Shown one piece after another: positions 36,416 to 49,927 of a stretch of 64,000 nucleotides of DNA. Position 1 is the first letter of the stretch. Each line of letters starts with the position of its first letter. The stretch is from Vigna angularis. Lineage: Eukaryota; Streptophyta; Magnoliopsida; Fabales; Fabaceae. Below the pieces are notes generated by a model. That model was not told the origin of the DNA, searched no databases, and was given only the letters and a program-made list of their open reading frames with translations. Location: assembly GCF_016808095.1 (NCBI RefSeq), contig NC_068975.1, positions 27,827,501 through 27,891,500 of the forward strand, in the 5' to 3' direction. The position numbers and the translations under genes are program-made.

Positions 36416-39400
36416 TTGTGTCCCGGCTATCACTTTTTAGGAGAATAATAGATGTGCGTTGCAGCTTGCCACATTGAATTAGTTATATTATTTTTAGAGT
36501 GCCTAATCTTTTAATCCTATTATTTATCCATAACATGTTTTCACTATTTACTTCAAATTCCCCTGTTGAGGAAGTGCCTTGTTTATTTAAAACTTTTTGT
36601 GGTGGTTCTTAGTATACTTCAATTGGACTCCTTTTTTATGGTATCTGAATTTTTATTTTTTTTTTTGACAGGGGGATTTGATTCTATTGCCAGATCTTGT
36701 CAGGTGGAATCATTAACCTAAAGAGGAGGAGGTTTATCTTCCCTCGCATATCAAGGCAGCCAGGCGGGGAATGAGTGGGGAAAACCTTTATGTAAAACCC
36801 ACCTATTTTCATTCAACGGGTTCTTTTTCGCACCCCACACTTCAAAAGCAAATTACTTTTGCTCTTCCTCTGAATCTTGTTTCTCGAGAATGCCCTTCGT
36901 TTATGCCCTGCCTCATGTACACTTACAGGTGATCAACCCACCTTGTTTACATTTTTTCATCGAAGATTGAGTTTTGTTTAGGATGAGGAACAGTAGTAGT
37001 AAAGATGATGCAATACTCGGTGATTAGTTTTCATTTAAGGTTTGGACATGCTTCAGAAATATCACAAAACTGGGTTAGGTTCAGAATTCAGAAATATCAC
37101 CGTGTTAGCAGTTTTGGCAGCTTCTCATACAGTGTTGTAGTGTAGGTCCTCCTTCTGGTAGATAATAGTCTTTAACTTTTGAAAAGTATCAACTGTGTAA
37201 CAATAACAATATGAAAATTGTATTAGATGTCATTTTTATCTGGCCTCTCGCCCTTTCTTTATGAAGAAGCCTATCACTCAAGTTGGAGGATGGGGAAATC
37301 AGTTCAACTATGCTATATGTAACAGAATTATCCCGACGGCAAAAATGTAAAAATATGAACAAGCTTAATATTTTTTTGGTGACTTAATAAGCACAATTTC
37401 CACGGCATTATACTCACATCCTTTGAAGTTTAACATTTTTCTCCATACACGTCCCTCCATTACTCTACGAACCTACCTTAATTAATGCAAACCCCTCCTG
37501 ATTTGTTATACATCTATATACATTAAGTAAATAGGATCTCGGAGAGTGAGAGCAACTTATGTTTACAATCATCATTACTTATTTTCATATGCATGTGGCC
37601 TGTCTGGTGCTTAAGATTTTGATTTATGCAGAAAATCCGTTTCATGTAAAACTCGTAACATTAGTCATCTACTTGTTCCACGACTAAAGTTTACCATTCT
37701 TGTGCATCCATTCAACCTTCAGAATCTGAGAATTGGATCTTGTGATTTCTAAGTTGTCCCAGTCAATATGTACCGAACTGTGGTGGCATCTGTCAAATTG
37801 CATGTCCTTAGACCATAACCATAATGTACATGTCCACTCTGTTGCTAGTGGTCACAACCACAACAACACTGTCTGCTATTATGTAATCACAGCAAATTTA
37901 ATAAGACTTTTGCCCTTGCCGGAAAATCTCTGCATTTATATTGCAGGTTGAAGCTTGTAAGTGTCTCAAAACGAGCTGAGTGACAACTCTAGACTATCTA
38001 AACCAAAGTTAATATTACAAATCACAGTAACGTTAAAACTAAGATAACAGTAGAAAATATTTATTTTCTTGTCTACACACTTTTATCCTTCACCGCTTTA
38101 CAACTGCCACCGCTTCCACCAGTCACCGCCTCAGTGCTGTTGTAGAGGGAGTAGCAGAGGAGGAATACCAGAAAAGTTCGAAACATATTTCATGTGTGAC
38201 GGAAAACTCTTTAAAAATTTTGTTTTCAAAAATTTTGTTCCAAAAAAATTGTTCGGAGAATTTCAAAAACTGTTTTGAATATTTTTTTTAGAAGATAAAA
38301 TTGTTATTTTGAAAATTTGAGGAAGTGCGTAAATAAATTGTGAGGAAACAATAAGTAAAAGCTAAATATTTTATGTTACATCGTATATAAAGCGCCATAT
38401 GTAATTCGTAACTACGGTTTTTTTTAGATATTTGCTTTCTGCACCCATGATTACTAGCTGTACTCCCATACTAACAACAAAAGATTAAAACTTCTTCCTT
38501 TTTGGATCACAATCTTGTTGCTATCACAGTGCACTCCCGTGTTTTCTTCCTACACCATACACCATAGATATGATATAATGACCACATTAGTCTTTACAAA
38601 ATAATTAATAAAAATCTATATTATTTTTTAGTCCAAAAATATATTCTTCTTTTTAAATTACATAATCCAAATATATTTTAAAAAACAATACATTCCGAAT
38701 TTCATAATTTATAAATAAAAATTGTATGTACTACGTTTTCATTCTACAGTTCAATATTATTATTTTTTAATATTATTTAACATTCTAAAATTTGGAATAC
38801 ATTTTTTAGAAATACTCTGAAATTCATAATTTAAAATGTTAAATAATATTAAAAAAAAATAATATACAATCTATAATATAACACCAAAAATTTTAATTTT
38901 CAAATTATATAATTCAAACACTTTTCAAATCACCATCCGAGATTTCTTCTGCAAAATTTCTCCAGAAGAGATAGAGGTGAAAATGAGTTGTAGTGGCCTA
39001 GCCTAAGTCTATTGGCCTTGGCCAAGGTGTAAAAGTGGGTAAAATCAAATCAAATTTTAGACTGTTTTTCCGTGCACATCTAAAGCACCTTTAATTTCAG
39101 AAAATAATCTTAAAATGCGTTTCTTTTCAATGGATTTTGAACTCTTTCAACAAAAATTTGTTAAGAAATAATTTTTTTTATCAAATTTTGAGATTGGTTT
39201 TTTAAAAAAATAAATTTTAAAACTCTGTAAAAGAAAATTTTTCAATAAATTTTGAATTTCGTTAAAATATAAAAAATGAAATGTATAACTTTTTGAATTA
39301 CAAAAATAGTTTTAAAATTAAAAAAAATGAAAGTATAGGATGAAATAATTGAATATCCATGAGAGGAAGAAACAGCCGAAATTTTATTTGAAAAGAACTT

Positions 39401-40554
39401 TTCTAAGTGTAAAAATTTAATTCTTTTCATTTCCAAAAAGTGAACTGCAGATTCTTATTTTCATTCTAGAACGAAAATAAGTTGCCATGAAAAGAAATGG
39501 TCTAATATAGGTTACATATTTTCTAGTCCACAAACATACAGCGGGCCAAATCACTATTTATTTGTTCTTAGAGTGCTTTCGTTACCTAAAAACATTAAAT
39601 TCTGATTAATTATAATTGAGGTGCACATATTAACATATTTCAGAGCTGGTTTTTATTGTATTTTTTAAAGGAAATGTTGCCATTTTCGTCACCTCTTGTA
39701 TTTTCTGAAGCTGATTTTCTAGGTAAGCTACAGATATTAGAATTAATATTTAATAACAAAGTTCAACAAGAAAAGCGATGTTGTGTATTATTTTTTCCCA
39801 TTGCATTCAATGAATTGAAATTTTGCATGTGTGGAAGAGTGATGACTTGACTCTTCTCACATGGTGGACTTGGTCTCAGAAAGCTTCTCTCCCTCTCTTT
39901 CTTCGTTCTTTCTCCTTCTCTTTATCTTTTCACAGCCACATCAATAAAAGCACAATCATTCCCTCTCTCAACTCTGAACTCTCCCTGCTCCATCCAAGCC
40001 TACAACCTATTACTGCATTTAATCAAACATTCCATTTTTAAGGTTGTTGTTTCATCCTTCTGTGAAAAAAACAACAGACAACTTTTATTATCTATTTTTC
40101 CACTTTAGAAACTTATTGGGTTTTTCTCATGTTGATGTTTAGCTTCCTCTCTTATGTCAGTTTGGTGTTTCACATGGGAAAAACAACACCCAGTAAATAC
40201 TAATAATAAAAAAACTTATTTTTCATTTTTTATATATTTGTTTGTTCAAGTTCCTTGTTTCTCCTGTTTGTTCTGCTCGTTCTTAAAAAATTAGGGTGCC
40301 CTTTTGTTAGGCTATTTATATATTTACAACAGTCATTTCTGACCTGGTCGAGGTTGGTTGTTATGGCCGTACTTGATTTTGGAGATTGACTTGACTTGTA
40401 TGTTTATATCCAAGTCGTAGGTGGCTTCACTTTTATAACTTTAATTAAATGATATTAATATTGCTTTAACGATAAACCATTGACCCTTGCCTTCTTTGTC
40501 ACACTACTTTTAGCTTGAGGGAATAAGTTTCAAATTTGATGCTGGATTTTGCAG
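36416..40554. other. 3' UTR region and intergenic DNA before the channel gene
   Basis: TTTTTTTTTTTTGACAG just before 36672 looks like an acceptor, so the nucleotidyltransferase 3' UTR may be spliced and extend to about 37200. From 37300 to 39600 the sequence is AT-rich with no gene. Around 39100-39270 there are diverged inverted strings related to AATTTTGAAATTCGTT. From 39850 the leader and promoter of the channel gene probably begin, with a CT-rich stretch at 39885-39930. Confidence 0.45.
38745..38885. repeat. AT-rich imperfect hairpin
   Basis: Left arm TTTTTTAATATTATTTAACA at about 38763 pairs with a right arm containing TGTTAAATAATATTAAAAAA at about 38838. It may be a small foldback element, but no target duplication was found. 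Confidence 0.5.
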
Positions 40555-40621
40555 GTCACAATAATCTTCTGTTTCTCCAAAGCTTGAGGGAGAACGAAAA
40601 CTGCTGAAGTAGAGTCTAATC

Positions 40622-43600
40622 ATGAATGGAAAAGGACATAGATTTGTGAGGTTCGGTTGTTCAGTCCTGGTTTTGCCGTATATTTGTCTTGTTTAAATTT
40701 TAGTGCTCTTCTTGTGAACCACTTCTGCTTCATCTATTTTTAGTTTCATTATGCTTCATTCAGCTACGTATTTTCTTTAAAAATAGGATCATCTGCCTCA
40801 AAAAATAATAAAATTTAACTATTTTAACAGATGCACTTTTATAATACATGATAGATTGACCCCAAACTGTGCAATTAGTAATCCAAATTACCATACTGCA
40901 GTTGGATTATTGCCAATTTTAGATCAATAACAATATTAGATCACTGTATAGGCGGTTTCTCTGTGTTCTCTGTTTTTATCAAGTAAAAGGAATCATAGCA
41001 CCAATAGCCTCTGGTGATGAGATTTGATGATGATATCATTTTGATATTGGAGTATGTTGTAGTCAAACACAACCATTGAGGGGTCCATCTGGAGACTTAA
41101 TCATAATTCATATGATATTTGTAACAGTTGGAAGCTTATTTGTAGTTGTTGGAAGCTAATGAATAAATATCTGATGCATGATTAAGTTAAAATTTCTCTC
41201 CATCCAGGTTTGAAGATTGGCAATCGGAGTCATCTTTTAGCATAGAGCAAAACGATCACAAAAGAAGACCAAGTGTGTTTGAAGTTTTGAAGAGTATAGG
41301 AAGAAGGGTTGAGGGTAGTTCAGAGAAGATGAAGAACTTAAGAAGAGTTTCAGCTGTTCATCCCTTAAGTGATGGACAGAAAAAGCTGCCACCTAGGAAG
41401 AAAATTCTTGATCCACAGAGTTCAATGCTTCAGAAATGGAACAAAATCTTTGTAATTTCGTGTGTGTTGGCAGTCTCTGTGGACCCGTTCTTCTTTTACA
41501 TTCCAGTGATTGATAATAAGCAAAAATGCCTTGATTTGAGTGGGCCATTGCAGATCACTGCCAGTGTTTTTCGCACCTTCTTTGATCTATTCTACATTCT
41601 TCGCATAATCTTTCAGTTTAAGACAGGGTTTATTCCCCCTTCTTCTCGTGTTTTTGGAAGGGGTGAGCTCGTTGATGATCCTGTGGCTATATCGAAAAGA
41701 TACTTAAATTCATACTTCATCATCGACATTCTATCAATTATTCCGCTTCCACAGGTATGTTTCTGTTTCTTATATTTATTTATTTATATATTGATAAGAA
41801 GGCAAAATAAAGGCATTATGTATCAAGTAAATGTTATTTCGGTTTATGTGAAAGATATAATTATTTTATGTTGTGTTTAAAATTAGGTGATTGTTTTAGC
41901 CATACATCCAAACATGAAAACAGATCCATTTATAGCAAAGGATTTGTTGAAGTATTCTGTATTAATCCAGTATGTGCCAAGGCTTCTGCGGATCCATCCA
42001 CTGTTCAAAGAAGTAACTAGAACTTCTGGCATATTGACTGAGACAGCAGGGGCTGGAGCTACTTATAATCTTTTTCTTTATATGCTAGCAAGTCATGTAA
42101 GCTAACTTTTATTGCTTATTCAAATCCAATTTATCTTAGGTAGTTACCATGTTGAGTTCATGATGACCAAATACATGTGGTTTATCAGGTAGTTGGAGCT
42201 TTCTGGTATTTGCTCTCAGTAGAGTCAGAGCTGCGTTGCTGGCGCCGACAGGTGAAGGGTGTAGACTTGAGTTGTGGAAACCGCACCCCAGAAAACATTT
42301 TAGCTCTCAATCAATCTTGTTCTTTGGTGGACCCTGATGATATCAAAGACCGAGAAAGCTACAACTTTGGAATCTTTTTTGATGCTTTACATTCCGGTGT
42401 GGTAAAATCAACCACGAATTTTCCTAAGAAGTTCTTCTACTGCTTTTGGTGGGGTTTGCGCAATTTAAGGTTGGTCAAATCTTCTTGTTCTTGCTTTTCA
42501 TATAAATGAAAATGCCACGTACTTGTAGCATGAAGTGTAGAACTTCTACATAGTTTTTTTCGTAATATTTCTACACATTTATTATTAGTGTTTGTAAACA
42601 TCTTATAAAGGAAAAGGCGGTGCAAATTTATTTGAAGACAGGGCCGAAAGCTTACCAATATAATTTTGTCATCTTTTGCAGTTCTCTTGGACAAAATCTC
42701 AAGACAAGTACTTATCTACCAGAGATAATATTTGCAATCTTCATTGCGATCTTTGGATTAGTTTTATTCTCGTTACTTATTGGAAACATGCAGGTAATTC
42801 ATTGTCTGCGAAAAAGTAGTTTTTTGAAAATTTTACTTTATGATGACAAGTTGTTAACCACAAATTCTCCCATTACTGTGTTGAATATTGTTACAGAAAT
42901 ATTTGCAATCTACAACTGTTCGAGTGGAGGAGATGAGAGTGAAGAGACAGGACGCAGAACAGTGGATGTCCCACCGTATGCTACCCGAGAACTTGAAGGA
43001 CAGAATTAGACAATATGAACAGTATCAATGGCAAGAAAATAGGGGTGTTGAGGAGGAGGCATTGATTCGTAACCTTCCTAAAGATCTCAGAAGGGACATA
43101 AAGCGTCACCTTTGTCTAGCTTTGGTTATAAAGGTGAGTATCATCCATAATCATGTCTCCCCACATAATTTTTTTTTATCTGACTTTTGTGTAATGAACA
43201 TTTTCATGTTCTTATTGATTTAGGTGCCAATGTTTGAGAAAATGGATGAGCAGTTGTTAGATGCAATTTGCACTAGACTGAAGCCAGTCCTTTATACTGA
43301 GAAGAGCCAAATTTTTCGTGAAGGAGACCCAGTTGATGAGATGCTTTTCATTATGCGTGGAAAAGTCTCTACTGTGACGACAAATGGTGGAAGAACTGGT
43401 TTCTTCAACTCCTTGTTTCTGGAAGCTGGTGCATTCTGCGGAGAGGAGCTTCTGACATGGGCCTTGGATCCTAACTCCTCCTCGAATCTTCCCATTTCAA
43501 CTAGGACAGTGAAAACCATATCAGAAGTTGAAGCCTTTGCTCTCATGGCGGATGATTTGAAGCTTGTTGCCTCCCAATTTCGCCGTCTTAGCAGCAAGCA

Positions 43601-44130
43601 GCTCCAACACGCTTTCAGGCAAGAATTCGTTGTTTATATCAGATTATTAAATTTTTAGCAATAACAGCAGCAAAAAAAAAATGTGACAACAAACAACTTA
43701 AGTGTTTTACATTAGAGCTCACATATGGGATCATGGAAAAGATCTTAGAAGACATTATGTTCTCTTATCTTTTTAAGAAAAGAGCTTCATAACGTCATCA
43801 ATTCTGCAACAACCTTGTTTTCCATGCAGGTTCTATTCCTCACAGTGGAAGACATGGGCTGCATGTTTCATACAAGCAGCTTGGCGTCGATACTGGAAAA
43901 AGAAGGCTGAGAGGTCTTTGCACGTAGAAGAAGACAAGCTACAAGATGCTTTGACAAATGATGACGGCGCTACTCTGAGCCTTGGCGCAACCATATATGC
44001 ATCAAGGTTTGCTGCCAATGCACTGCGAAACCTGAGAGAAAACAACAGACAGAATAGAATGCAACAGAGACTACTGCCTCTGCTACCTCCAAAGCCAGCC
44101 GAGCCAGACTTCACTTCTCTGAAACACTAA
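40622..44130 (+). CDS. CNGC: Cyclic nucleotide-gated ion channel, group I-like
   Basis: Exons 40622-40650, 41208-41754, 41887-42096, 42189-42469, 42682-42793, 42897-43133, 43224-43618 and 43830-44130 give 703 residues, the usual plant CNGC length. Six membrane helices lie between about residues 65 and 400. The pore reads WWGLRNLSSLGQNL, with GQN as selectivity filter near 359-361. A C-linker follows, then a cyclic-nucleotide-binding domain from about 473 with the phosphate-binding cassette GAFCGEELLTWAL. An IQ calmodulin-binding motif, FIQAAWRRYWKKK, lies near 617. The protein should be a calcium-permeable cation channel in the plasma membrane, opened by cyclic nucleotides and restrained by calmodulin. 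The short first exon gives MNGKGHRFVRFEDW, a typical CNGC start. The intron after 43618 begins GCAAGA rather than GT; using GC keeps the conserved FR-FYSSQW junction. Confidence 0.92.
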
Positions 44131-44735
44131 CTTGGATATATATAGGAGTAAGGACATGTTATCCATACTGCATAGCTGTTGTGTGTGCATATTTTGGGAG
44201 GGTTTCTTAAAAATTCATTCAATAAATTAATGTATATGTCGTAGCCAAAGCCTTTCATACGATGTATTTAAATTTAACAATATCTATGCAGAATACAAAC
44301 AAGATGATTGAATTACATTTTTTTAAATAGCAGATCTCATCATTTCAAAGTACAACCTTATCCATAATGCATATTCTGGTCTTGAATTTTGTAAACTATG
44401 CTGATTATCTTCAGACATGTATAGTTCATGCGTTATTCATTTGATCATTTTGTAAGAAAGTGTCATTATTTTTCCTTTTCAAGTGGTTAGTTATAGGAAA
44501 ATTTATATATAATATTCTTATATTAAAATAAATATAAAGATTAATTAGATCAACATTAGTTAACATATGTCAGTGCTTGTGCAGTGGAGGAAGCTGCATT
44601 CTTATTCAGAATAGTTGACAAAGCAATATTTTATTTATTCATGATTCAGTACAAGCTCATTATCAATTTATTTTTCTACTTCCTTTATAATATATTGATA
44701 TGATAATCTTGCACTTGCAGCAGCCCAAATGAACC
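44131..44735. other. Intergenic between channel and lipid transfer protein genes
   Basis: AT-rich 3' flanks of two convergent genes. No ORF or repeat of note. Confidence 0.6.
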
Positions 44736-45206
44736 TCACATGATAAAGATAGCTCTGCATACCAGAAATAAAAAATAGTCATCATCATTTTCCGCGTCAT
44801 AATCAAAGTTAAGTTGGAAGCATAATAAAAAATTGAATTTGAAAAAGAGCAGAGAAGCTTACTTTTTGCAATCAGTTTTGTCGTCAATAGGAGGAAGCGT
44901 AACAGAGAGTCCACACTCTTTGGGAACTAGAGGTATACGTTGGGGATCATAATCTCCAATCGCTGCCAATCCTTGTTTGAGGCACAGACATATAGCTTCT
45001 CTATTTTCGTGGCTTCCAGCCTCACCATTCAGTGACTTGATACCTTGGCAACACTCGTCGGAGGGGTGCTTTGTGTTTGATTTGAGGAAGCTAACACAAG
45101 GTGTAACATCCTCAATAACTGTGGGGCATTTTATGGAACCCTGAGCTTCACATCCAGTAATTAGGAGAATGACAATGGATACGATTGCTGCTCTTGACAT
45201 TTTCAT
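44736..45206 (-). CDS. Non-specific lipid transfer protein precursor
   Basis: Exon 1 at 45206-44863 and a tiny exon 2 at 44754-44736, joined across a GT-AG intron, give 120 residues. A signal peptide is evident (RAAIVSIVILLITGCEAQG), predicting secretion to the cell wall. The mature part has the eight-cysteine pattern of nsLTPs: C-x9-C, a CC pair, CxC (CLC), then two single cysteines, forming four disulfides around a lipid-binding tunnel. Such proteins bind fatty acids or lysolipids in cuticle formation, signalling or defence. The ATG of MKMSRAAIV is chosen because upstream in-frame codons lie in the TATA region. The last exon would encode only a short hydrophobic tail ending IFIM, which is unusual, so the 3' end is less certain. 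Confidence 0.85.
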
Positions 45207-45325
45207 TGTTAAAGACACAACACCTTTAAAGATAGTTGGGACTGAACTGTTTTTAGTACAGGACCAAATGTCATACATATATATATACACACACCCACAT
45301 ATAGATAGATAGATAGATAGAAAGA
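45207..45325 (-). promoter_or_regulatory. Core promoter of the lipid transfer protein gene
   Basis: On the minus strand a TATATATATA box lies at about 45279-45288, some 75 bases before the ATG. An (ATAG)n tract at 45302-45321 sits just upstream of it. Confidence 0.5.
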
Positions 45326-45571
45326 GAGATTGAGAGATTGTGCAGTTCTTTGTTTGTTCTGTCTACTTGCAGTGCATGCAAACTTCATGAATGAATAAAA
45401 GTGAACCATACTTGTGTAGTTTACTGTGTACTGTGAGCGAAATGATAGGAAGAACGGATTGCCTTTACAAGTTGTTGGCTATATAAATGTCATTCAAAGG
45501 GTGTGATATATCAAGCATTGCATGAGATTTAATATCAAAGGCTTCTTATATAAAAATAATATTTCTGATAT

Positions 45572-45573
<2 letters not shown>

Positions 45574-45629
<56 letters not shown>
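45574..45629. repeat. (AT)n microsatellite
   Basis: About 28 AT dinucleotides in a row, intergenic. Confidence 0.95.
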
Positions 45630-45632
<3 letters not shown>

Positions 45633-45759
45633 ACTAATCTTAAACTTGTGCCTACCACGAGGTGATGTTTGTTTTTATTTGTGTATTTTTTTAAGTTAGT
45701 AAATATATATTATATTAAAATAAATTTATAGGTTAAGAAAATAAATAATAAATATTTTT

Positions 45760-46180
45760 AGAAAATATAAAGTTTAGATGATGCAGGAAAAAGGTAAGGA
45801 GTAGATGATATAAGAATACAAATGTTAGAGGATAAAATAAAATTAAAAGAATTCACAATTTAAAAATACAAAGGTTAGACGACGTAGAAAAATATAAATA
45901 ATAGATTTTTTAAAAATACAAAGCATAAATTTGAAAAAAAAATGTAAAGTAGACTATGTAAAAATAAAAGAATTAGATTATGCAAATAAAAAATGTAAAA
46001 AGTAGATGATCTAAAATTACAAAGGATAAACCATGTAAAAAAAAAATTAAAGATAGACTCTATAAAAATACAAAGGTTAGACGATAAAAAATTAAATAAA
46101 TAGTAAGTAATCTAAAATTACAAATGATAGACCTTGAAAATGTAAAGAGTAAACATACAAAAAGATTCAGAAAAATGTAG
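45760..46180. repeat. Degenerate tandem repeat built on AAAATACAAAGGTTAGACGA
   Basis: Variants of TAAAAATACAAAGGTTAGA followed by GATGTAAAAA recur every 35-45 bases about ten times, with heavy divergence. It looks like an old minisatellite. No coding potential. Confidence 0.55.
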
Positions 46181-46350
46181 AAAAGAAAAGAAGAAGTTAA
46201 TATTGTTTTGATGATGATACCAAATCCAAAGGTTTAAAGAGAAGCAAAGTTATTGGAAAATTTGTAATTTTTGTTTATAATGTTCTGCCTCAATCATATA
46301 TTTGGTAAACCTAGTAATGTTACTTGAAGTGTTAAGTTAAGTATAGAAAG

Positions 46351-48244
46351 TAGAGTTGTCAAATGAGTCCCTTTAATAAAATTTGAAACCCTAATCCATG
46401 TGGGTTGGGCCAAAAAAACCCACAGGGCCAAAAAAACTCTTTATTAAAAAAGCCCACAGGGCTAAAAACCCCTAAATCCTTATAGGCCAGGGTCAGCCCA
46501 TGGGTTTTCCTTTTTACAAAATTTAACGTCCAGAAACATAATATCATCATACAAGTAATCACAAATCATGTGTATTTTTTATCCAGCTTTCATTTTATCT
46601 TGGTTAGTAATAACTTATAACCATAATTGATTTATGTGTAATTATATTTTTTTGTCAATAAAATTAATTTTCTACTTCATAACTATTTCTATATTAATTA
46701 GTTTAATAATAATGCTTTTATACAATTATTCCTTAATTTCCAAATTTTGTTTTGATAATTTTTTCATCTTAATTTTGGTTTCTTAATTTTAGTTTTTAAA
46801 TATGACGGTTCAGAAATATCAACATAAAATAGGTTTAAAAGTTAAAAAATTTAATTTAATTTGTAAAATTTTGATGGACTAACGAATTTATTTATAGATG
46901 GTAATTTATTTTGTCACTAGTCTAAATCAATATCATTCGATTAAGATTTGTGATCAAAATTACATTATTTTTAATTGGTGTGAACAATGTTAAAATTTTG
47001 ACTTAATAACTTTTTAACTTTTTTAATTTTTCAAATATAATAAAATTAATATTTATTATTTATAAAGTTATATAATTCTGTTAGAATTTTTTTTATGAAA
47101 CGTATAATTTAGTCATTTACATCAATTTATATATTTTTACGTCTTTTCATATATTTTATATTATATTCATTTGTTTTTTTTATTAGTTTCTTATTAAGAG
47201 ACATTGATGTAATTTATTTATTATTATAATTATTATAATTTTTATTTATTTTATATGTTAATAATTAAATACAATAATAATTTTAATTTTAGTGTTATAA
47301 ATTATAACATTATATTTATTTAAAAATATTGTATCTATTATTTAATTATTTTTTATTACAATCGACTCAATTATGATAAATAATTCAATAAAAGCGATCT
47401 TTGTTGGATAAAGATAAGTTTGATTTTAAAATATTAATTTAATCTAAAAGGTTAGAAAAAAATATGATTTTATAACCACTAAGATTACATCTAGATCTTG
47501 TATACTAACATATATGATATTTATAACAATTTTGCCTAACAAGGATTTTCACTAAAAAGTTAGTTCTTTTATTACGTGAAATTAATTTTAAACTTTATAA
47601 AGTTTGTGGTTTAATTTTTTAATGTATATATATCTATACAAAACATTTAACAAAATAATTTTATATGACAAACTATAAAAAGTAAAAATTTTACACCGAT
47701 ATTAAAAATTCATCCAATCAGTAGATTTGAATTTAAAATCTATCCATAATTAATATTTCAAATATTTATATAGATATTAGAATTCGATTATTGAAAAATC
47801 GAATTTTGAACTGTGTTATTATTATAATTTTTTTTTTGTAAATTTTTTCATTTTCTTTTAAATAAAGATAATAATAAAAATTTTCTTTTTTAACTTTCCA
47901 AAATAATAAAATTATATATTTAAAATATACTTATAATTAAAAAATTATTTTAAATAATTTTTTATAAAATCAATATTTATACATTTATATTTAATTAACA
48001 ATATATTAAATATCATGTAAAATTTGGAAATTATTGAACTTGTAAAGTAAATAAAAGAAATAACTAAAAAAACATTAAAAGTAAATTAATTTAGTTTGGG
48101 GGCTAGTCCCATCCTAACCCTATCCCAGTCCACTTTATGTGGGGTTTTTAAAAAGCCCCCTATTAAGTAGGCTAGAAAATTGGGGTTTGATTTTAGAAGG
48201 AGTCGGGATCAACCCATGAACTAGGGACTCAAATGACACCTCTA
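46351..48244. mobile_element. Non-autonomous hAT-type transposon
   Basis: The element is 1,894 bp. The left end reads TAGAGTTGTCAAATGAGTCC and the right end, reverse-complemented, reads TAGAGGTGTCATTTGAGTCC. A perfect 8-bp duplication, ATAGAAAG, lies at 46343-46350 and 48245-48252, the hAT signature. The subterminal zones are GC-richer (46380-46510 and 48095-48210) and contain related words such as CCCACAGGGC, while the interior is over 80% AT with no transposase. Confidence 0.85.
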
Positions 48245-48252
48245 ATAGAAAG

Positions 48253-49927
48253 TTACATAGTAACAACACTAAATCACTTTGAGAAAAATATTTTTTTTAA
48301 AGTATACCGCGATAATCAATATTACTTATGGTAATATATTATTGTAAAAAAAATCTTTTTGAAAAATGTTATAATAATAATAATAATGGATTATCAACTT
48401 TGTGAGAATAATTGATCATGACTTGTATTAATTGAGTATTTATTATAATTGTCGCTTGACTCTTCTTATTCTTAACCTATTTTCAAAAATATAGAGTTTT
48501 ATATACTAAATACAAAAACTAGATTGAAAAAATTAGTTGTCACAAACCTTTGAAAAAATCTAATATAGATAGAGTGTTTAAATTTTATTAAGTGTAATCT
48601 TAGGTGATAAGGTGTTGCTTTAAAGTTGGTAATTTCTGTGTGATTCAAATAAAGATCATATATTGTAACTTCAACAAATGTGTTTCTTCATCTATGTGTT
48701 TCAATTCTTTATGGGACTCAAATGAGATTTTCATTGCTTGTGATGTTAAGAGAAATATTTTCTTTCTTAAATTGTTCCACTACTACTTGTAATATCAATT
48801 TATTTTATTGTTTAATTAATCTCTTATTTAAGAATAATTAACAATTAAACGTAAAATAGATAAAATATTTTTATTTGAATTAATATGAAATTAATTATGC
48901 AATTTTGTCTTTCTGCTCTCTCTTTATTTATACGTTGATATTATAAAAGAAATTGTTTGTTGATTTTATAAAAGAAATTGTTTATATTATAACTCTGATC
49001 TGTGGAAAGGACAAGTTGATGGCGGTAAAACCTATGTCATGCATAATTTGAAGTTATTAAAGAACAGAGGCCAATATAGAATATGTGAACACCCTTTCAA
49101 ATTACTGTTTATTTGAGCCACAACAGTCAGTGCTCAACCTATTGCAAATGTTCTAAAGAAAGTTTATCATTTCCAAAGTGTAAAATAATTGGTGGGAATC
49201 TCTGTCTAGATATGCTTATTGGTTGGTACAATATTTGTATTCTTTTCATTTCATTGAATATTTTTAGTAATTTTTAACAAAGTAATTATTATGTTATGAA
49301 ATCAAGATGTAATTGGTGTGGTGTGGACAACATTAAAGTAAGCCCCAGTCAAAGAATGTTGTCTTTAATATGATGGACCTCAGGTCAGTAAATTTAATAT
49401 ACAATATTTATGTTATTTTTTTGACAATTTAATTTTATATATTTGACTTTAAAAACTTAACCACATGCAACGGTAGTGTAATTGGTTGTACATTATGGAA
49501 TGATTACTACAAAATGTTTTTGAAGAAGAAGAAGGAAAAACAGAATTCAGTTAACATTGTGATTATTCTCACTCAGGCAAAATCAAACCAACATCAAGTA
49601 ATAAGTCCTATGACTTTGTATTTTATTAGGTTTCTAATACGTGTTGATTTCAATAGGACAATGGTCACTGTCAGTTTCTAATTCGTAAAATATCTCCACA
49701 TTAATCATAGATGATGACGTACTTGGGATAGTTGAATTCAAAGAAAGTTTAGAGCAATACGTTATTTAAATTTGGGCCTATGACTTTGTATTGATTTCAC
49801 TATGACAATGTCAATTTCATTCGTGGAATACCTCCAAATTAATCATGGATGAATGATGTATCTGAGATAGTTGAAGATGTACCACAGTCCCAATGAAAAC
49901 CCTCCTCGGCAAATCGTTTACTGAGCA
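48253..49927. other. Intergenic, no gene seen
   Basis: AT-rich sequence. Two copies of a motif around ATAGTTGAA with CCTATGACTTTGTATT occur near 49610 and 49790, part of a diverged direct duplication of about 180 bp. No ORF that I can support. Confidence 0.4.
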
